Below, one piece after another: positions 52,295 to 64,000 of a DNA stretch of 64,000 bases (positions are counted from its first letter, which is position 1; the number at the start of each line of letters is the position of its first letter). The stretch is taken from positions 1 through 64,000 of the forward strand of contig NZ_JGYS01000028.1 in NCBI RefSeq assembly GCF_000741175.1. Reading direction: 5' to 3'. The DNA is from Bifidobacterium callitrichos DSM 23973 (GTDB taxonomy: Bacteria; Actinomycetota; Actinomycetes; Actinomycetales; Bifidobacteriaceae). The translations under genes and the position numbers were made by a program. The notes beneath the pieces were generated by a model, which was not told where the DNA came from, did not search any database, and worked only from the letters and a program-made list of their open reading frames with translations.

Positions 52295-53524
52295 TCATTG
52301 CAGATCGACCGGGATGCAATCGTCCTTGGACATGCCCTGCGCCGCGCACCACGAGCTCGCCGAACCGGTGTCCGGGAAGCTCTCGCCCGACAGCAGCACG
52401 TACCATCCGGTCGTGCCGGTGTTGCGGTAGGTGGGCCAGTCGGAGGAATCGACGAGCAGCGTGTTCGGATACTTGGCCTTCATGGTCAGATATTGTTCGT
52501 AGATGTCCTGATAATGCCATGTCTTGCCTTCGGCATCGAGGCCGTCGCGCTTGCTGGATAGCTGCGTGGTGATCGTCGTCATGAAGCCGTTCGCCGCGTT
52601 GCGATCGTTGGCGATCTGCCATTGGATCGCCGTCTGCGCCGCACCGTTCGCATCGGCGTCGGGCACCGAGGCGGCCGCAAGAGCAGATCCGACGCCGGAC
52701 GTGGAGTCGGATGCGGGCGTCGCGCCGGTCGCGACCTTCACATCGATGCCGCTCGTTGCCGACGTCAGGTGATCCGCCGAACGCCAGTAGCTGCCGAACG
52801 GATAGGACAGTTCGATGGTCCTGCCCGACCTGCCGCTCGTGATCGGTTCCTTCGTGAAGTCGAAGATCGCGTCGGCGACCGTCGCGCCGTCCTCGGTGAG
52901 GGTGACGCGCACGTCCTTGGACGAGAACGTGCCCGCGTCGCATCCCGACGTGAACCTCACGGAGGCGATCACACCGTCACCGATCGACTTGATGGAGTCC
53001 ACCTTGCCCTCGGGCGCGCTCGTGCACGTCTTCGCCGCATCGGACTTGTCTCCTGCGTCGTCCGGCTTCGGGGCGCTCTGCGAGCTGGCCGCGCCGTTCG
53101 ACGCGCCCGGTGCCGTCACGCCCGCATCGCGCGAGCCGACGAACCGGATGATGAGGAACGCGGCTATCGCAACCACGACCACCACTGCCGCCACGATCGC
53201 GGCGATCACGGGCGTGGACAGGGATCTTCCGGCGGTCCGCCCCACATCGGCGGCGACGGGGGTGACGTGCGGCGTGGTCTCCGGCGTTGAAGTGGTCACC
53301 GAAGTGGGGACCGGCTGGGAATGCGTATCGTTCTCGACAGGAGCGCCGCACTGCTCGCAGAACCGGTTGCCCGGGGTGATGACGGCACCGCAGCTCAGGC
53401 AGAACACCCGGGACGGTTTCGTCGTCTGCGGGACCGTCGGCACCGGTTCGGACAGCAAATGGCCGCACTTATTGCAGAATCGATCACCGTCATCACATGC
53501 AGCACCGCAATTCGGACAGTTCAT
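52295..53524 (-). CDS. Membrane protein with two zinc ribbons and exported domain
   Basis: Protein of 409 residues with two N-terminal zinc ribbons (NCPNCGAACDDGDRFCNKCG and CLSCGAVITPGNRFCEQCG), a transmembrane helix near residues 103-127, and a large extracytoplasmic domain. It lies upstream of the other zinc-ribbon gene on the same strand with 75 bp between, so the two may be co-expressed. AGAAGGTCCCC precedes the start. Function unknown. Confidence 0.8.
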   Translation of the reverse strand: MNCPNCGAACDDGDRFCNKCGHLLSEPVPTVPQTTKPSRVFCLSCGAVITPGNRFCEQCGAPVENDTHSQPVPTSVTTSTPETTPHVTPVAADVGRTAGRSLSTPVIAAIVAAVVVVVAIAAFLIIRFVGSRDAGVTAPGASNGAASSQSAPKPDDAGDKSDAAKTCTSAPEGKVDSIKSIGDGVIASVRFTSGCDAGTFSSKDVRVTLTEDGATVADAIFDFTKEPITSGRSGRTIELSYPFGSYWRSADHLTSATSGIDVKVATGATPASDSTSGVGSALAAASVPDADANGAAQTAIQWQIANDRNAANGFMTTITTQLSSKRDGLDAEGKTWHYQDIYEQYLTMKAKYPNTLLVDSSDWPTYRNTGTTGWYVLLSGESFPDTGSASSWCAAQGMSKDDCIPVDLQ

Positions 53525-53596
53525 GGGGACCTTCTCTCTCCCGAAACCCGGTTGATACCATCGTATGCCCGGAAGGTTCGATTGTCACGCATGCGC

Positions 53597-53602
53597 TAGA
53601 GT
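53597..53602 (+). promoter_or_regulatory. Likely -10 of leaderless nucS
   Basis: TAGAGT ends 8 bp before the nucS ATG, and there is no ribosome binding site, so transcription would begin close to the start codon. Confidence 0.4.
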
Positions 53603-53610
53603 GTGGCCTT

Positions 53611-54342
53611 ATGCGAATCCTTGTTGCCGATTGCTCCGCGATCTACTCCGGGCGGCTCAACGCCTCCCTTCCTCCCGCCAAACGCGTCCTGCTCATCAAG
53701 GCGGACAACAGCCTGCTCATCTTCTCCGAACTGGGCTCGTACAAGCCGCTCAACTGGATGGCCGCCCCCTGCACGATCAGGGAGATCGAGCCTGACGAGA
53801 AGCCTGACGAGACCCCGGAGGGAACTCCGGAGGTGACTCCGGACGACAGTCCGATCGAGAAGATCCTGCGCGTGAGCGCCGCGAAGAGCTCCGACATCCT
53901 CGAAGTGACGCTGTACCACGTCTACTCCGACCAGTCCTTCGATCTCGGCCAGGATCCGGGTCTCGTCAAGGACGGCGTCGAGGACCATCTCCAGCAGTAT
54001 CTCGCCGCGCAGATCGAACGCATCGGCGAAGGCGCGAAACTCGTGCGACGCGAATATCCGACCGCGATCGGGCCGGTCGACATCATGGCGGTCAACGCGG
54101 ACGGCGAGCACGTGGCGATCGAAATCAAACGCCACGGCGGTATCGACGGCGTTGAGCAGCTCACCCGCTACTGCGAGCTGCTCAACCGCGACCCGCTGCT
54201 CGCCCCGGTCCACGGCATCTTCGCCGCGCAGACCATCACCCCGCAGGCGCGCGTTCTGGCCGAGGACCGCGGCTTCCGCTGCCTGATCCTCGACTACGAG
54301 GACATGAAGGGCACCGAGGACGGGTCGCTGCGGCTGTTCTGA
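53611..54342 (+). CDS. nucS: Endonuclease NucS (mismatch-specific)
   Basis: Protein of 243 residues. NucS/EndoMS cuts mismatched DNA and serves as the mismatch repair enzyme in actinobacteria lacking MutS/MutL. N-terminal MRILVADCSAIYSGRL and the DNA-binding domain precede the C-terminal nuclease, with GPVDIMAV and AIEIKRHGG supplying the D...ExK active site. A central insert with Asp/Glu/Pro/Thr repeats (EPDEKPDETPEGTPE, about residues 60-80) is unusual. Start chosen by homology; likely leaderless. Confidence 0.93.
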   Translation: MRILVADCSAIYSGRLNASLPPAKRVLLIKADNSLLIFSELGSYKPLNWMAAPCTIREIEPDEKPDETPEGTPEVTPDDSPIEKILRVSAAKSSDILEVTLYHVYSDQSFDLGQDPGLVKDGVEDHLQQYLAAQIERIGEGAKLVRREYPTAIGPVDIMAVNADGEHVAIEIKRHGGIDGVEQLTRYCELLNRDPLLAPVHGIFAAQTITPQARVLAEDRGFRCLILDYEDMKGTEDGSLRLF

Positions 54343-54351
54343 CGTATGACA

Positions 54352-54401
54352 AAGCGCCTCGGCGCGTTCTTCCTTTCGGGACGGAACGCGCCGAGGCGCT
54401 T
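54352..54401. terminator. Bidirectional terminator between nucS and atpC
   Basis: An 18-bp perfect stem, AAGCGCCTCGGCGCGTTC and its complement, around a 14-nt loop, between convergent genes. Confidence 0.8.
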
Positions 54402-54448
54402 GTCGTTGTTCGCGATGCGAGGCGATCAGTCAGCCGATCGCCACCGGG

Positions 54449-54747
54449 TCACTGCTCCTCCGTAGTGGAGTACTGCACGTCGCGGCCGCGCTCGACGGCC
54501 ACGGTGAGCTTGTTCGAATCGAAGGAGATGAATCCGTCGGTCACTTCGAACATGTGGCGATCCTCGTCGGGTTCAACCACGGTGACCGTGCCCTGCTTGA
54601 TGATCGTGAGCACCGGCTCATGATCCGGCAGGATGCCCATGCCGCCCTCGGCGGCCGGGATGGTCACGCTCCTCGCCTCGCCGTGCCACACGGGGTGGTC
54701 GGCCGCGACGATGTTGACCTGCATCGTGGTCTTGTCCGATCCAGCCA

Positions 54748-54748
<1 letters not shown>
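54449..54748 (-). CDS. atpC: ATP synthase epsilon subunit
   Basis: Protein of 99 residues, the regulatory central-stalk subunit. The N-terminal beta-sandwich shows VNIVAADHPVWHGEARSVTI and GMGILPDHEPVLTIIKQG. It is shorter than many homologues and lacks the full C-terminal helical pair, as is common in actinobacteria. The start overlaps the atpD stop in TGATG, so it is translationally coupled. Confidence 0.95.
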
Positions 54749-56244
<1,496 letters not shown>

Positions 56245-57165
56245 CTACTCTTCCTTTGTATTCAGAGCATCGGCGCTGCCGATGATCTCGGTAAGTTCCT
56301 GGGTGATCGATGCCTGACGCGAGGCGTTGAGCTTGCGGGTCAGGGAGTCAATCAGATTGCGTGCGTTGTCGGTCGCCGTGTGCATGGCGTTCTGACGGCT
56401 GGCGGTCTCCGAAGCGGCCGCGGTCAGCAGACACTCGTGGATACGCGACTGGATGTACTTCGGCAGAATCGCGTCGAGCACCTTCTCAAGGCTGGGCTCG
56501 AAGACGTACAGCGGAGCCATCTTGTCCTTGTTCGGCTCCTCGCCGACCTCGGGCGCGGTCGCGGGGGCCTCCACGATCTCGACCGGCAGCATGCGCAGCA
56601 CGCGGACCTTCTGGACCACCATGTTGATGAACTCGGTGTAGACGATGTAGAGTTCCGAGACTCCGCCCTGATCCGCCGGCTTCATGTAGGCGTCCAGCAG
56701 CGTGTTGGAGATCGTCTCGGCGATTTCCACGCCGGGCTGGTCGGTGTCGCCCTCCCATGTGGCCACGACGTCACGGTTGCGGTACTTGTAGTACGTCGAA
56801 CCGCGACGCCCGTACACGAACAGCTCCGGCTTTTTGCCGTCATCCTCGAGACGAGCCAGCAGCGACTCGGTCTCGCGGATGATCGAAGAGGTGTACGGGC
56901 CGGCCATGCCACGATCCGAGGTGAGGGCGAGAACAGCCACGCGCGGGTTCTTCTCGTCCTTCACCGCGATCGGATGCGTGATATGGGTATGCGCCACCAA
57001 CGCTTGCACGGCATCGAAAATCGCATCGGTGTACGGCTTCGCGTTCAGGGCCACGTCACGGGCCTTGGCGATGTGCGAAGACGCGATCATCTCCTGGGCG
57101 TTGAAGATCTTCTCCAACGACTCCGTGGAGCGGATGCGTGATTTCAATGCGAGTTGCGAGCCCAT
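56245..57165 (-). CDS. atpG: ATP synthase gamma subunit
   Basis: Rotor-shaft subunit, 306 residues. N-terminal LKSRIRSTESLEKIFNAQEM and C-terminal SETASRQNAMHTATDNARNL helices are the conserved coiled coil. Separated from atpA by 3 bp. Confidence 0.97.
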   Translation of the reverse strand: MGSQLALKSRIRSTESLEKIFNAQEMIASSHIAKARDVALNAKPYTDAIFDAVQALVAHTHITHPIAVKDEKNPRVAVLALTSDRGMAGPYTSSIIRETESLLARLEDDGKKPELFVYGRRGSTYYKYRNRDVVATWEGDTDQPGVEIAETISNTLLDAYMKPADQGGVSELYIVYTEFINMVVQKVRVLRMLPVEIVEAPATAPEVGEEPNKDKMAPLYVFEPSLEKVLDAILPKYIQSRIHECLLTAAASETASRQNAMHTATDNARNLIDSLTRKLNASRQASITQELTEIIGSADALNTKEE

Positions 57166-57168
57166 GGC

Positions 57169-58797
<1,629 letters not shown>

Positions 58798-58863
58798 GAT
58801 CACTCCTTCATTACTTATCTATTATTCGGGTCAAGTCTTGAAAAACTTGGGTGTCAGGCGGTG

Positions 58864-59691
58864 TCAGGACTCCGCCTTGACGGTGCGACGCAGGTTCTCG
58901 AGCTGCGCGACCACGGTGTTGTCCGTGACCTCGTCGCCGATCTGGATGCGCATGCCGCCCAGCACGGACGGGTCGACCACCGAGTTGATGTGGACCGCGC
59001 GTCCGGCCTTGGCGGAGTACACCTTGGTCAGTCGGGCGATCTGCTCCTTCGTCAGCGGGGAGGCGGTGGTCACGGTGACCATAGACTCGCCCATATGACG
59101 GGAGAACTTGTTGATCAGCCACTGGATGGTCTCCAGATAGCGGCGGCGACGCAGGTTGCAGGTGGCGTGCTCAGCGAGACGCTCCGTGACCTTGTTGAGA
59201 TGCTTGTCGTCGAACAGCTCGTGGAACAGCTTCACACGGGCCTCGCTCGGCGCCTGATCGTCGTACAGCTTGGCGCGCACGACCGGTAGTCCCAGCAGGG
59301 CCGAATGCAGCTCGGCCAGCTCGACGGAGACCTTGAGGGTGGCGTCCGTGGCGTCCGCGTAGTACATCATCGCGTCGACGCCGAAGTCCTCGACGGCGTT
59401 GGCGATGTCCTTGGCGCGGCTCCACCGGCGCGAGACCAAGTCGGTCATGATCTCCATCGTCAGCGGATGGGCCTTGCCGCCGACCAGCGTCTCAAGCACG
59501 GCGACCTTGTCGGCCACCGGGCGCGACGGGTCGGTGAGCGCGCGTTCAAGCTGGATGTTATGGTCGAGTACGCTGGTCAGCGAGAACAGTTCGTTCCCGA
59601 TGCGCCAGTTCTCCTCGCCCGCATCACGCAGCTTGGGTGCCAGCGAGTCACGTGAGACGCGATCAGCGATGCGCGATGCCTCTCCTCGCAT
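58864..59691 (-). CDS. atpH: ATP synthase delta subunit
   Basis: Peripheral-stalk subunit, 275 residues, longer than the usual 180 as in many actinobacteria. Helical N-terminal domain and C-terminal VDPSVLGGMRIQIGDEVTDN are diagnostic. Confidence 0.95.
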   Translation of the reverse strand: MRGEASRIADRVSRDSLAPKLRDAGEENWRIGNELFSLTSVLDHNIQLERALTDPSRPVADKVAVLETLVGGKAHPLTMEIMTDLVSRRWSRAKDIANAVEDFGVDAMMYYADATDATLKVSVELAELHSALLGLPVVRAKLYDDQAPSEARVKLFHELFDDKHLNKVTERLAEHATCNLRRRRYLETIQWLINKFSRHMGESMVTVTTASPLTKEQIARLTKVYSAKAGRAVHINSVVDPSVLGGMRIQIGDEVTDNTVVAQLENLRRTVKAES

Positions 59692-59738
59692 TGGTCACCT
59701 CCCTTTCCTTGACGTCATTGACGACGTTATTGACGAAG

Positions 59739-60260
59739 TCACTTCTTGTCGCTGTCCAGATCGTCGATCATCTGGTCGATCATCGACGACTGCACGTCGG
59801 CGTTCTCGAGCTTGGAGCCGAGGATCTTGCCGGCGAGGGCCGCGGCAAGCGTGCCGACTTCGCCCTTGAGGCTGACCATCGCCTGACGGTGCTGCGATTC
59901 GATGGAGCGCTGCGCGTTGGCGGTGATCTGCGCCGCGTCGGATTCGGCGCGGGAACGTGCGTCGGCGATGATGTGCGATGCCTCGGCGCGGGCGTCGTCA
60001 CGGATCTTGGCCGCCTCGACGCGAGCGGTGCTCAGCTGCGCCTCATACTTGGCCTTGGCTTCGTCGGCGTCCTTCTTGGCCTGCTCGGCCTTGGCGATGT
60101 TGCCTTCGATCCTGGCCGCACGTTCGTCGAAGATCGCGTTGAACTTCGGCATGAAGAACTTGTAGAAGAACACCGCAACGATGACGAGGATGATCAGAGA
60201 CCATACGATGTCGTAGACCTGCGGAATGAACAGCTGGATTCCGTCTGCCGCGAGTGCCAT
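59739..60260 (-). CDS. atpF: ATP synthase b subunit
   Basis: Stator subunit, 173 residues, with one N-terminal membrane segment (about residues 18-38) and a long charged coiled coil rich in Ala, Glu, Lys and Arg. The ATG at 60260 has AAAGGAGGG upstream. Confidence 0.95.
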   Translation of the reverse strand: MALAADGIQLFIPQVYDIVWSLIILVIVAVFFYKFFMPKFNAIFDERAARIEGNIAKAEQAKKDADEAKAKYEAQLSTARVEAAKIRDDARAEASHIIADARSRAESDAAQITANAQRSIESQHRQAMVSLKGEVGTLAAALAGKILGSKLENADVQSSMIDQMIDDLDSDKK

Positions 60261-60314
60261 CAAGCCCTCCTTTCAGTGATGGACATATCGGTTTTCGTCT
60301 GTGGGTCTGATCGC

Positions 60315-60575
<261 letters not shown>

Positions 60576-60586
60576 TTATAAATCTT

Positions 60587-60596
60587 GGGGGGGGGG
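60587..60596. repeat. Run of ten G between atpB and atpE
   Basis: Homopolymer of 10 G (plus strand) in the 128-bp atpB-atpE spacer. Such tracts can vary in length by slippage. It lies upstream of the atpE ribosome binding site on the transcript. Confidence 0.7.
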
Positions 60597-60673
60597 CTCC
60601 CACCGGGTGGGGCGCCTGTCGGCGATGCCGCCGCGCCGCTAGCGACCCGGAAGGAATCAGCCGGGGCGACCGG

Positions 60674-61486
60674 TCAGTCGGCCTCCGGGTAGCTCAGGTT
60701 GATGTACACGGTCGAGAGGATGGCGAACACGTAGGCCTGCAGGAAGGCGACGAACGCCTCGAAGCATGTCATCGCCGCGCCGCCGAGGAACCACACGGCA
60801 CCGACCGGGATGCCCTGCATCTTGTTGACCGCATCGACCATCCAGTACTGTGCGAACGCGAGGCAGGTCGCGACCATGAGGTGGCCGGAGACCATGTTGG
60901 CGAACAGACGGATCGTCAGGGACGCCGGACGGATGATGAGCAGCTCGAGGATGTTGATCGGGGCGAGCAGGATGTAGACCGGCCACGGCACGCCCGGCGT
61001 GAACAGCTCGTGGCGCAGGTAGTGGCCGAGGCCCTGCTCGCGGATGGCCGCGATCCAGTACTGGATCAGCGTCCAGACGGCGAACACCAGAGGCATCACG
61101 ACCGTGGCGGTGGCCGCCATGTTCATGCCCGGGATGATGCCGCACAGATTGAATACGAAGATCGTGAAGAACAGCGTCGCGATCATCGGCACGTATCGCT
61201 TGCCGCGGACCTCGCCCATCACGTCGTAGACGATCTTGTCTCGAACGAACTCGATGCCGTATTCGACGACGCCCTGCCAGCGGCCCGGAATCAGCTTGGC
61301 GCGGCTTGCGGTCAGGCCAAGCACCACGAGGAGCACGACGGTGGCGACGATACGGATGAGGATGATGCGGTTGATCGCGAACGGAGTCCCTTGGAACAGG
61401 ATCTCCGGGGGGAGAAAGTCGTTGACGCTCGGCAGTTCGGGCTCAGCTGCCGCCAGCAGCACGCTCGAAGCGAACTCTCCTACCAT
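60674..61486 (-). CDS. atpB: ATP synthase a subunit
   Basis: Membrane proton-channel subunit, 270 residues. Contains the essential Arg in RPASLTIRLFANMVSGHL and about five to six membrane helices. First gene of the operon; GCAGGAGGCGTGGA precedes the start. A possible -10 TATAGA lies about 35 bp upstream (61521-61526). Confidence 0.97.
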   Translation of the reverse strand: MVGEFASSVLLAAAEPELPSVNDFLPPEILFQGTPFAINRIILIRIVATVVLLVVLGLTASRAKLIPGRWQGVVEYGIEFVRDKIVYDVMGEVRGKRYVPMIATLFFTIFVFNLCGIIPGMNMAATATVVMPLVFAVWTLIQYWIAAIREQGLGHYLRHELFTPGVPWPVYILLAPINILELLIIRPASLTIRLFANMVSGHLMVATCLAFAQYWMVDAVNKMQGIPVGAVWFLGGAAMTCFEAFVAFLQAYVFAILSTVYINLSYPEAD

Positions 61487-62052
61487 TCCACGCCTCCTGC
61501 TTCTTGAAATCAGCTGTCAGTCTATACCCGACGGTGCGGGGAATATGTCCGAGACGTTACCGTGCATGCGGTCGGTTCGCGGCTGCATGCAGGAGTTCAG
61601 GCGCCGGGCGGCGAACCGTCCTCTTCTCTGTTCCGTGCGGGTCATGGCACCGTATGCCGTTGGATATGCGTTCAGCCGAACGCATCCTCACGGCATTCGG
61701 CTCCGAATGACTGATGCAAATTATTTGCCTTCGTTCGGACAATTGCAAGCCGGTTCCGGGGTTTTCCCGAAGTTGTTCGGGTCTTTGCTGCAAAACCGCG
61801 GATTTCCGCCCGTTTCCCGGGCGTTTCGCGGCGATTTGTCTATCTTTCGAGCGCGATATACATGCAGATATATGTGCAGATCAGCCCCGATGGAGCCGGT
61901 CGCAATGCACATTTGCGCACACAAGCGAGCAATTGTGTCGCTTTTACTTGAACATGACGGTCCACGATACGGACACGACATGGTTCATTCCCCGACATGC
62001 ACATGTCCGCAACACGGACGGACATCACGAATGGACATCGCGGAAAGGATCG
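61487..62052. other. atp operon promoter region and metA downstream spacer
   Basis: This 566-bp spacer has a possible -10 TATAGA (61521-61526), an 8-bp perfect hairpin ATGCGTTC/GAACGCAT (61666-61685), a GGTTCGC/GCGAACC inverted pair, and a small GTCCG/CGGAC hairpin near 62005 after metA. The middle is lower in GC. No gene supported. Confidence 0.5.
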
Positions 62053-63090
62053 TCACTCCCCGCGGATCACGCCGTATCCGTCATGAAGGAACGGGGCGAA
62101 ATCGTCCTCACGCGGAGCGCCCGGCTCGTGGCGGATCGAGCGATCAGTACCGAGCCGCTTCTCGGCCCGAAGCTCCGGCACCTCGGTCAGGTCGTACGGC
62201 GTGGTCTGATACACCCAGTTGAGCCAGTTGCGCCACAGCAGATTGGCGTGCGCGCGCCACGCGAACAGCGGCTCCAAGCTCGGATCGTCATGCGGGAAGT
62301 AGTTGGTCGGGAACGGGACGTTGTCGAGCCCCTTGGCCATATCACGCTCGTACTCCTCCTTGAGCGTGTACTTGCCGTACTCCCAGTGCCCGAGCGCAAA
62401 CACCTCGGAGAAGTCGCGCGTGGCGATGAGCCCCGGCCCCGATTGCGGCCCCCACGTGAGGATCTGCAGATCGGGGTTCGCCCGAACGTCATCCTCGTTC
62501 ACGCCGGCGAGTCGCGAGTGTGGCTGCAGGTCGATCTCGTCGAAGCCGTTGGTCAGGAAGCAGTACTCGTCCTGCAGATACTGCGGGAAGACGCCGAAGA
62601 TCTTGGTGGGGTAATCGACCTTGCGCACGCCGTATCGGTAGTTGAGTGCGCCCATCGCGCCCCAACACAGGTACATCGTCGAGAAGACGTGCGTCGACGC
62701 CCAGTCGAGGATCGCCTTGAACTCCTCCCAGTAGTCGACCTGATCGAACGGCAGATGCTCGACCGGCGCGCCGGTGACGACGAAGCCGTCGTAGTAGTTG
62801 TCGCGGAACGCGTCGAGGTTCTCGTAGAACTTGAGCAGGTGGTCGGCCGACACGTGCGTCGACTCGTGCGTCGAGGTCTTCATGAAGTCGACCTCGACCT
62901 GCAGCGGCGACTTCGAGATGAGACGCAGCAGCTGGGTCTCCGTCTCGATCTTCTTGGGCATGAGGTTCAGGATCACCAGTTTGAGCGGGCGGACGCGCTG
63001 ACGCTCCGCTTCGGGCTTCTCGAGCGCGAAGATGCGCTCCGAGTCGAGGATGGCTCTGGCCGGAAGGCCACTGGGAATCTTGATAGGCAT
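62053..63090 (-). CDS. metA: Homoserine O-acyltransferase (MetA)
   Basis: First step of methionine synthesis from homoserine: acylation with succinyl- or acetyl-CoA. The 345-residue protein contains LNLMPKKIETETQLLRL, the catalytic Cys in YLCWGAMGALNYRYG (about residue 142), and the His-Glu pair in FALGHWEYG. Glu or Gly selectivity at the acyl-CoA site was not assessed. Length is longer than E. coli MetA by a charged C-terminal extension. No SAM riboswitch was seen upstream. Confidence 0.95.
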   Translation of the reverse strand: MPIKIPSGLPARAILDSERIFALEKPEAERQRVRPLKLVILNLMPKKIETETQLLRLISKSPLQVEVDFMKTSTHESTHVSADHLLKFYENLDAFRDNYYDGFVVTGAPVEHLPFDQVDYWEEFKAILDWASTHVFSTMYLCWGAMGALNYRYGVRKVDYPTKIFGVFPQYLQDEYCFLTNGFDEIDLQPHSRLAGVNEDDVRANPDLQILTWGPQSGPGLIATRDFSEVFALGHWEYGKYTLKEEYERDMAKGLDNVPFPTNYFPHDDPSLEPLFAWRAHANLLWRNWLNWVYQTTPYDLTEVPELRAEKRLGTDRSIRHEPGAPREDDFAPFLHDGYGVIRGE

Positions 63091-63204
63091 GTCTTCATTA
63101 TGGTATGCGCGCGGATATGCGGCGCGGCGACCCTCATACTTCTTTCTTATGGCCGACTATCAGCACGTTCCTTTTCGAGGCGACTACAGCGCGACACGCC
63201 GGGG

Positions 63205-63232
63205 TTGACGTATTTCGATTCGACGGTAAATT
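63205..63232 (+). promoter_or_regulatory. Promoter of the initiator tRNA
   Basis: TTGACG (63205-63210), a 16-bp spacer, and TAAATT (63227-63232), ending 28 bp before the tRNA 5' end. Confidence 0.65.
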
Positions 63233-63260
63233 AGATAGAGCTGTCGCAAAGACAAGCCGA

Positions 63261-63337
63261 CGCGGGGTGGAGCAGCTCGGTAGCTCGCTGGGCTCATAAC
63301 CCAGAGGTCCATGGTTCAAATCCATGCCCCGCTACCA
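63261..63337 (+). tRNA. Initiator tRNA-Met(CAT)
   Basis: Cloverleaf with acceptor CGCGGGG/CCCCGCT; the first pair is mismatched (C1-T72), as is typical for initiator tRNA. The anticodon stem has three G-C pairs (GGG CTCATAA CCC) around anticodon CAT. CCA is encoded (63335-63337). Confidence 0.93.
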
Positions 63338-63343
63338 ACGAAC

Positions 63344-63378
63344 AAATGGTCGAAAACCTTCATGGTTTTCGACCATTT
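63344..63378 (+). terminator. Terminator of the initiator tRNA
   Basis: 15-bp stem AAATGGTCGAAAACC and its complement around TTCAT, followed by a T-rich tract (TCGTTTTC). Confidence 0.85.
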
Positions 63379-63439
63379 TCGTTTTCTCCTCATGCCGGTT
63401 TTCTGGACTATAGGTTTTCAGGTGCCGGGTCGTGGGAGG

Positions 63440-64000
63440 TCACGCTTTATGTCTGCGGATGACGACGAGCATGAACGCCCCGACTCCGAGCGTGGAGACG
63501 ACGATCAGGATGATGGCGCCGACGTTGACGCCGGTTTTGGCGAGGGTTTTGCCGGTGCCGTATTTCTGCGCGGAGATCTGCTTGAGGATGTCGACGTCGC
63601 CGCCGTCTCCGTTCTGCTTGTCGGCATCGGGCGCCGGGGCGTCGCCACCATCCTGCTCGTTCTTGTCGTCGGGTTCACCCGGCTCCGGTTCGGGATTGGG
63701 ATTCGGGGCGGGGCCGGGCTCCTCGGGGTCGTCGACCTGTTCGCCGTCGGCGATGACGACGTGCGCGTGGCCGAGATCGTCGAATCGCGTGGCTGCGGCC
63801 TTCGCACGATCGTCACCGTCGAAACGCCACATGAACACGTACCAGCCAGGTTTGTCGACCGTGATGGTCACCGGCTTGCCGTCCGACCCCTCCTCGCCGT
63901 CGCCGATGCGGATACGCCCGTTGACGGCCGGATACTCCCACGAGCCGATCCGCTTATGGTTCCGGTCCTCGTACGGCTCCTCGTTGCCGACCGGGCGATT
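63440..64000 (-). CDS. Sortase-type cell-wall-anchored protein, N-terminus cut by window edge
   Basis: The last 187 codons of a surface protein. A beta-rich segment with WYVFMWRFDGDDRA is followed by a Pro/Glu/Asp-rich linker (about 40 residues), then LAKTG, a variant of the LPxTG sorting motif, a hydrophobic span (VGAIILIVVSTLGVGAFMLV) and the basic tail IRRHKA. This is the classical signal for sortase attachment to peptidoglycan. The start lies beyond the window, so the function of the N-terminal part is unknown. Confidence 0.85.
   Translation of the reverse strand, partial: NRPVGNEEPYEDRNHKRIGSWEYPAVNGRIRIGDGEEGSDGKPVTITVDKPGWYVFMWRFDGDDRAKAAATRFDDLGHAHVVIADGEQVDDPEEPGPAPNPNPEPEPGEPDDKNEQDGGDAPAPDADKQNGDGGDVDILKQISAQKYGTGKTLAKTGVNVGAIILIVVSTLGVGAFMLVVIRRHKA

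Noticed and set aside
63091..63260. SAM riboswitch upstream of metA
   Set aside because: No conserved stem-loop core or terminator is seen in the short leader between the tRNA region and metA.

Overview
The window is chromosomal DNA from a high-GC actinobacterium, most probably a Bifidobacterium. The evidence is the atpBEFHAGDC operon next to metA, a NucS mismatch endonuclease, zinc-ribbon membrane proteins rich in Pro and Gln, and compact high-GC genes. I did not assign a species. Most long open frames antisense to these genes are artefacts of high GC.

Layout. (1) 1-7.9 kb, host: argS (cut by the left edge), a LysP-type amino-acid permease with ridA, a membrane glycerophosphodiesterase, a DUF4432 sugar-mutarotase-like enzyme with a LacI-type operator, tRNA-Asn(GTT) and a PH-domain protein. 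The spacers are rich in palindromic repeats. (2) 7.94-44.67 kb, an integrated siphovirus prophage of about 36.7 kb. Its ends are marked by a host tRNA-Arg(CCG) gene cut in two: the 3' half lies at 7913-7951 and the 5' half at 44667-44713, and both carry the same 10-bp core. A complete, divergent tRNA-Arg(CCG) sits just inside the right end (44389-44462) and presumably replaces the broken gene. (3) 44.7-64 kb, host: a CYTH protein, a thioredoxin/TPR protein, lipoprotein and membrane genes, an FKBP lipoprotein, two zinc-ribbon membrane proteins, nucS, the complete ATP synthase operon, metA, an initiator tRNA and a cell-wall-anchored protein cut by the right edge.

Phage genome. From the left end: a low-GC restriction-modification cargo (two PLD-type nuclease subunits, a Z1 ATPase, a C5 methyltransferase and a controller), then on the minus strand holin, endolysin, baseplate and tail genes, a tape measure, tail chaperones joined by a -1 frameshift, connectors, capsid, scaffold, a MuF-like protein with a papain-fold toxin-like tail, portal, terminase and HNH. 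The lysogeny genes (integrase, ImmA-like protease, repressor) follow. The rightward early genes encode a Cro-like protein, an excisionase-like protein, PD-(D/E)XK nucleases, a helicase-primase and small zinc-finger proteins.

Best candidates for something new: the tRNA-Arg split-and-replace integration; the two-subunit PLD nuclease with a Z1 ATPase; the MuF-toxin locus with two possible immunity genes; the helicase-first helicase-primase; and several structured intergenic repeat families, especially 46840-47193 and 44798-45004. All functions are inferred from sequence; no search was run.
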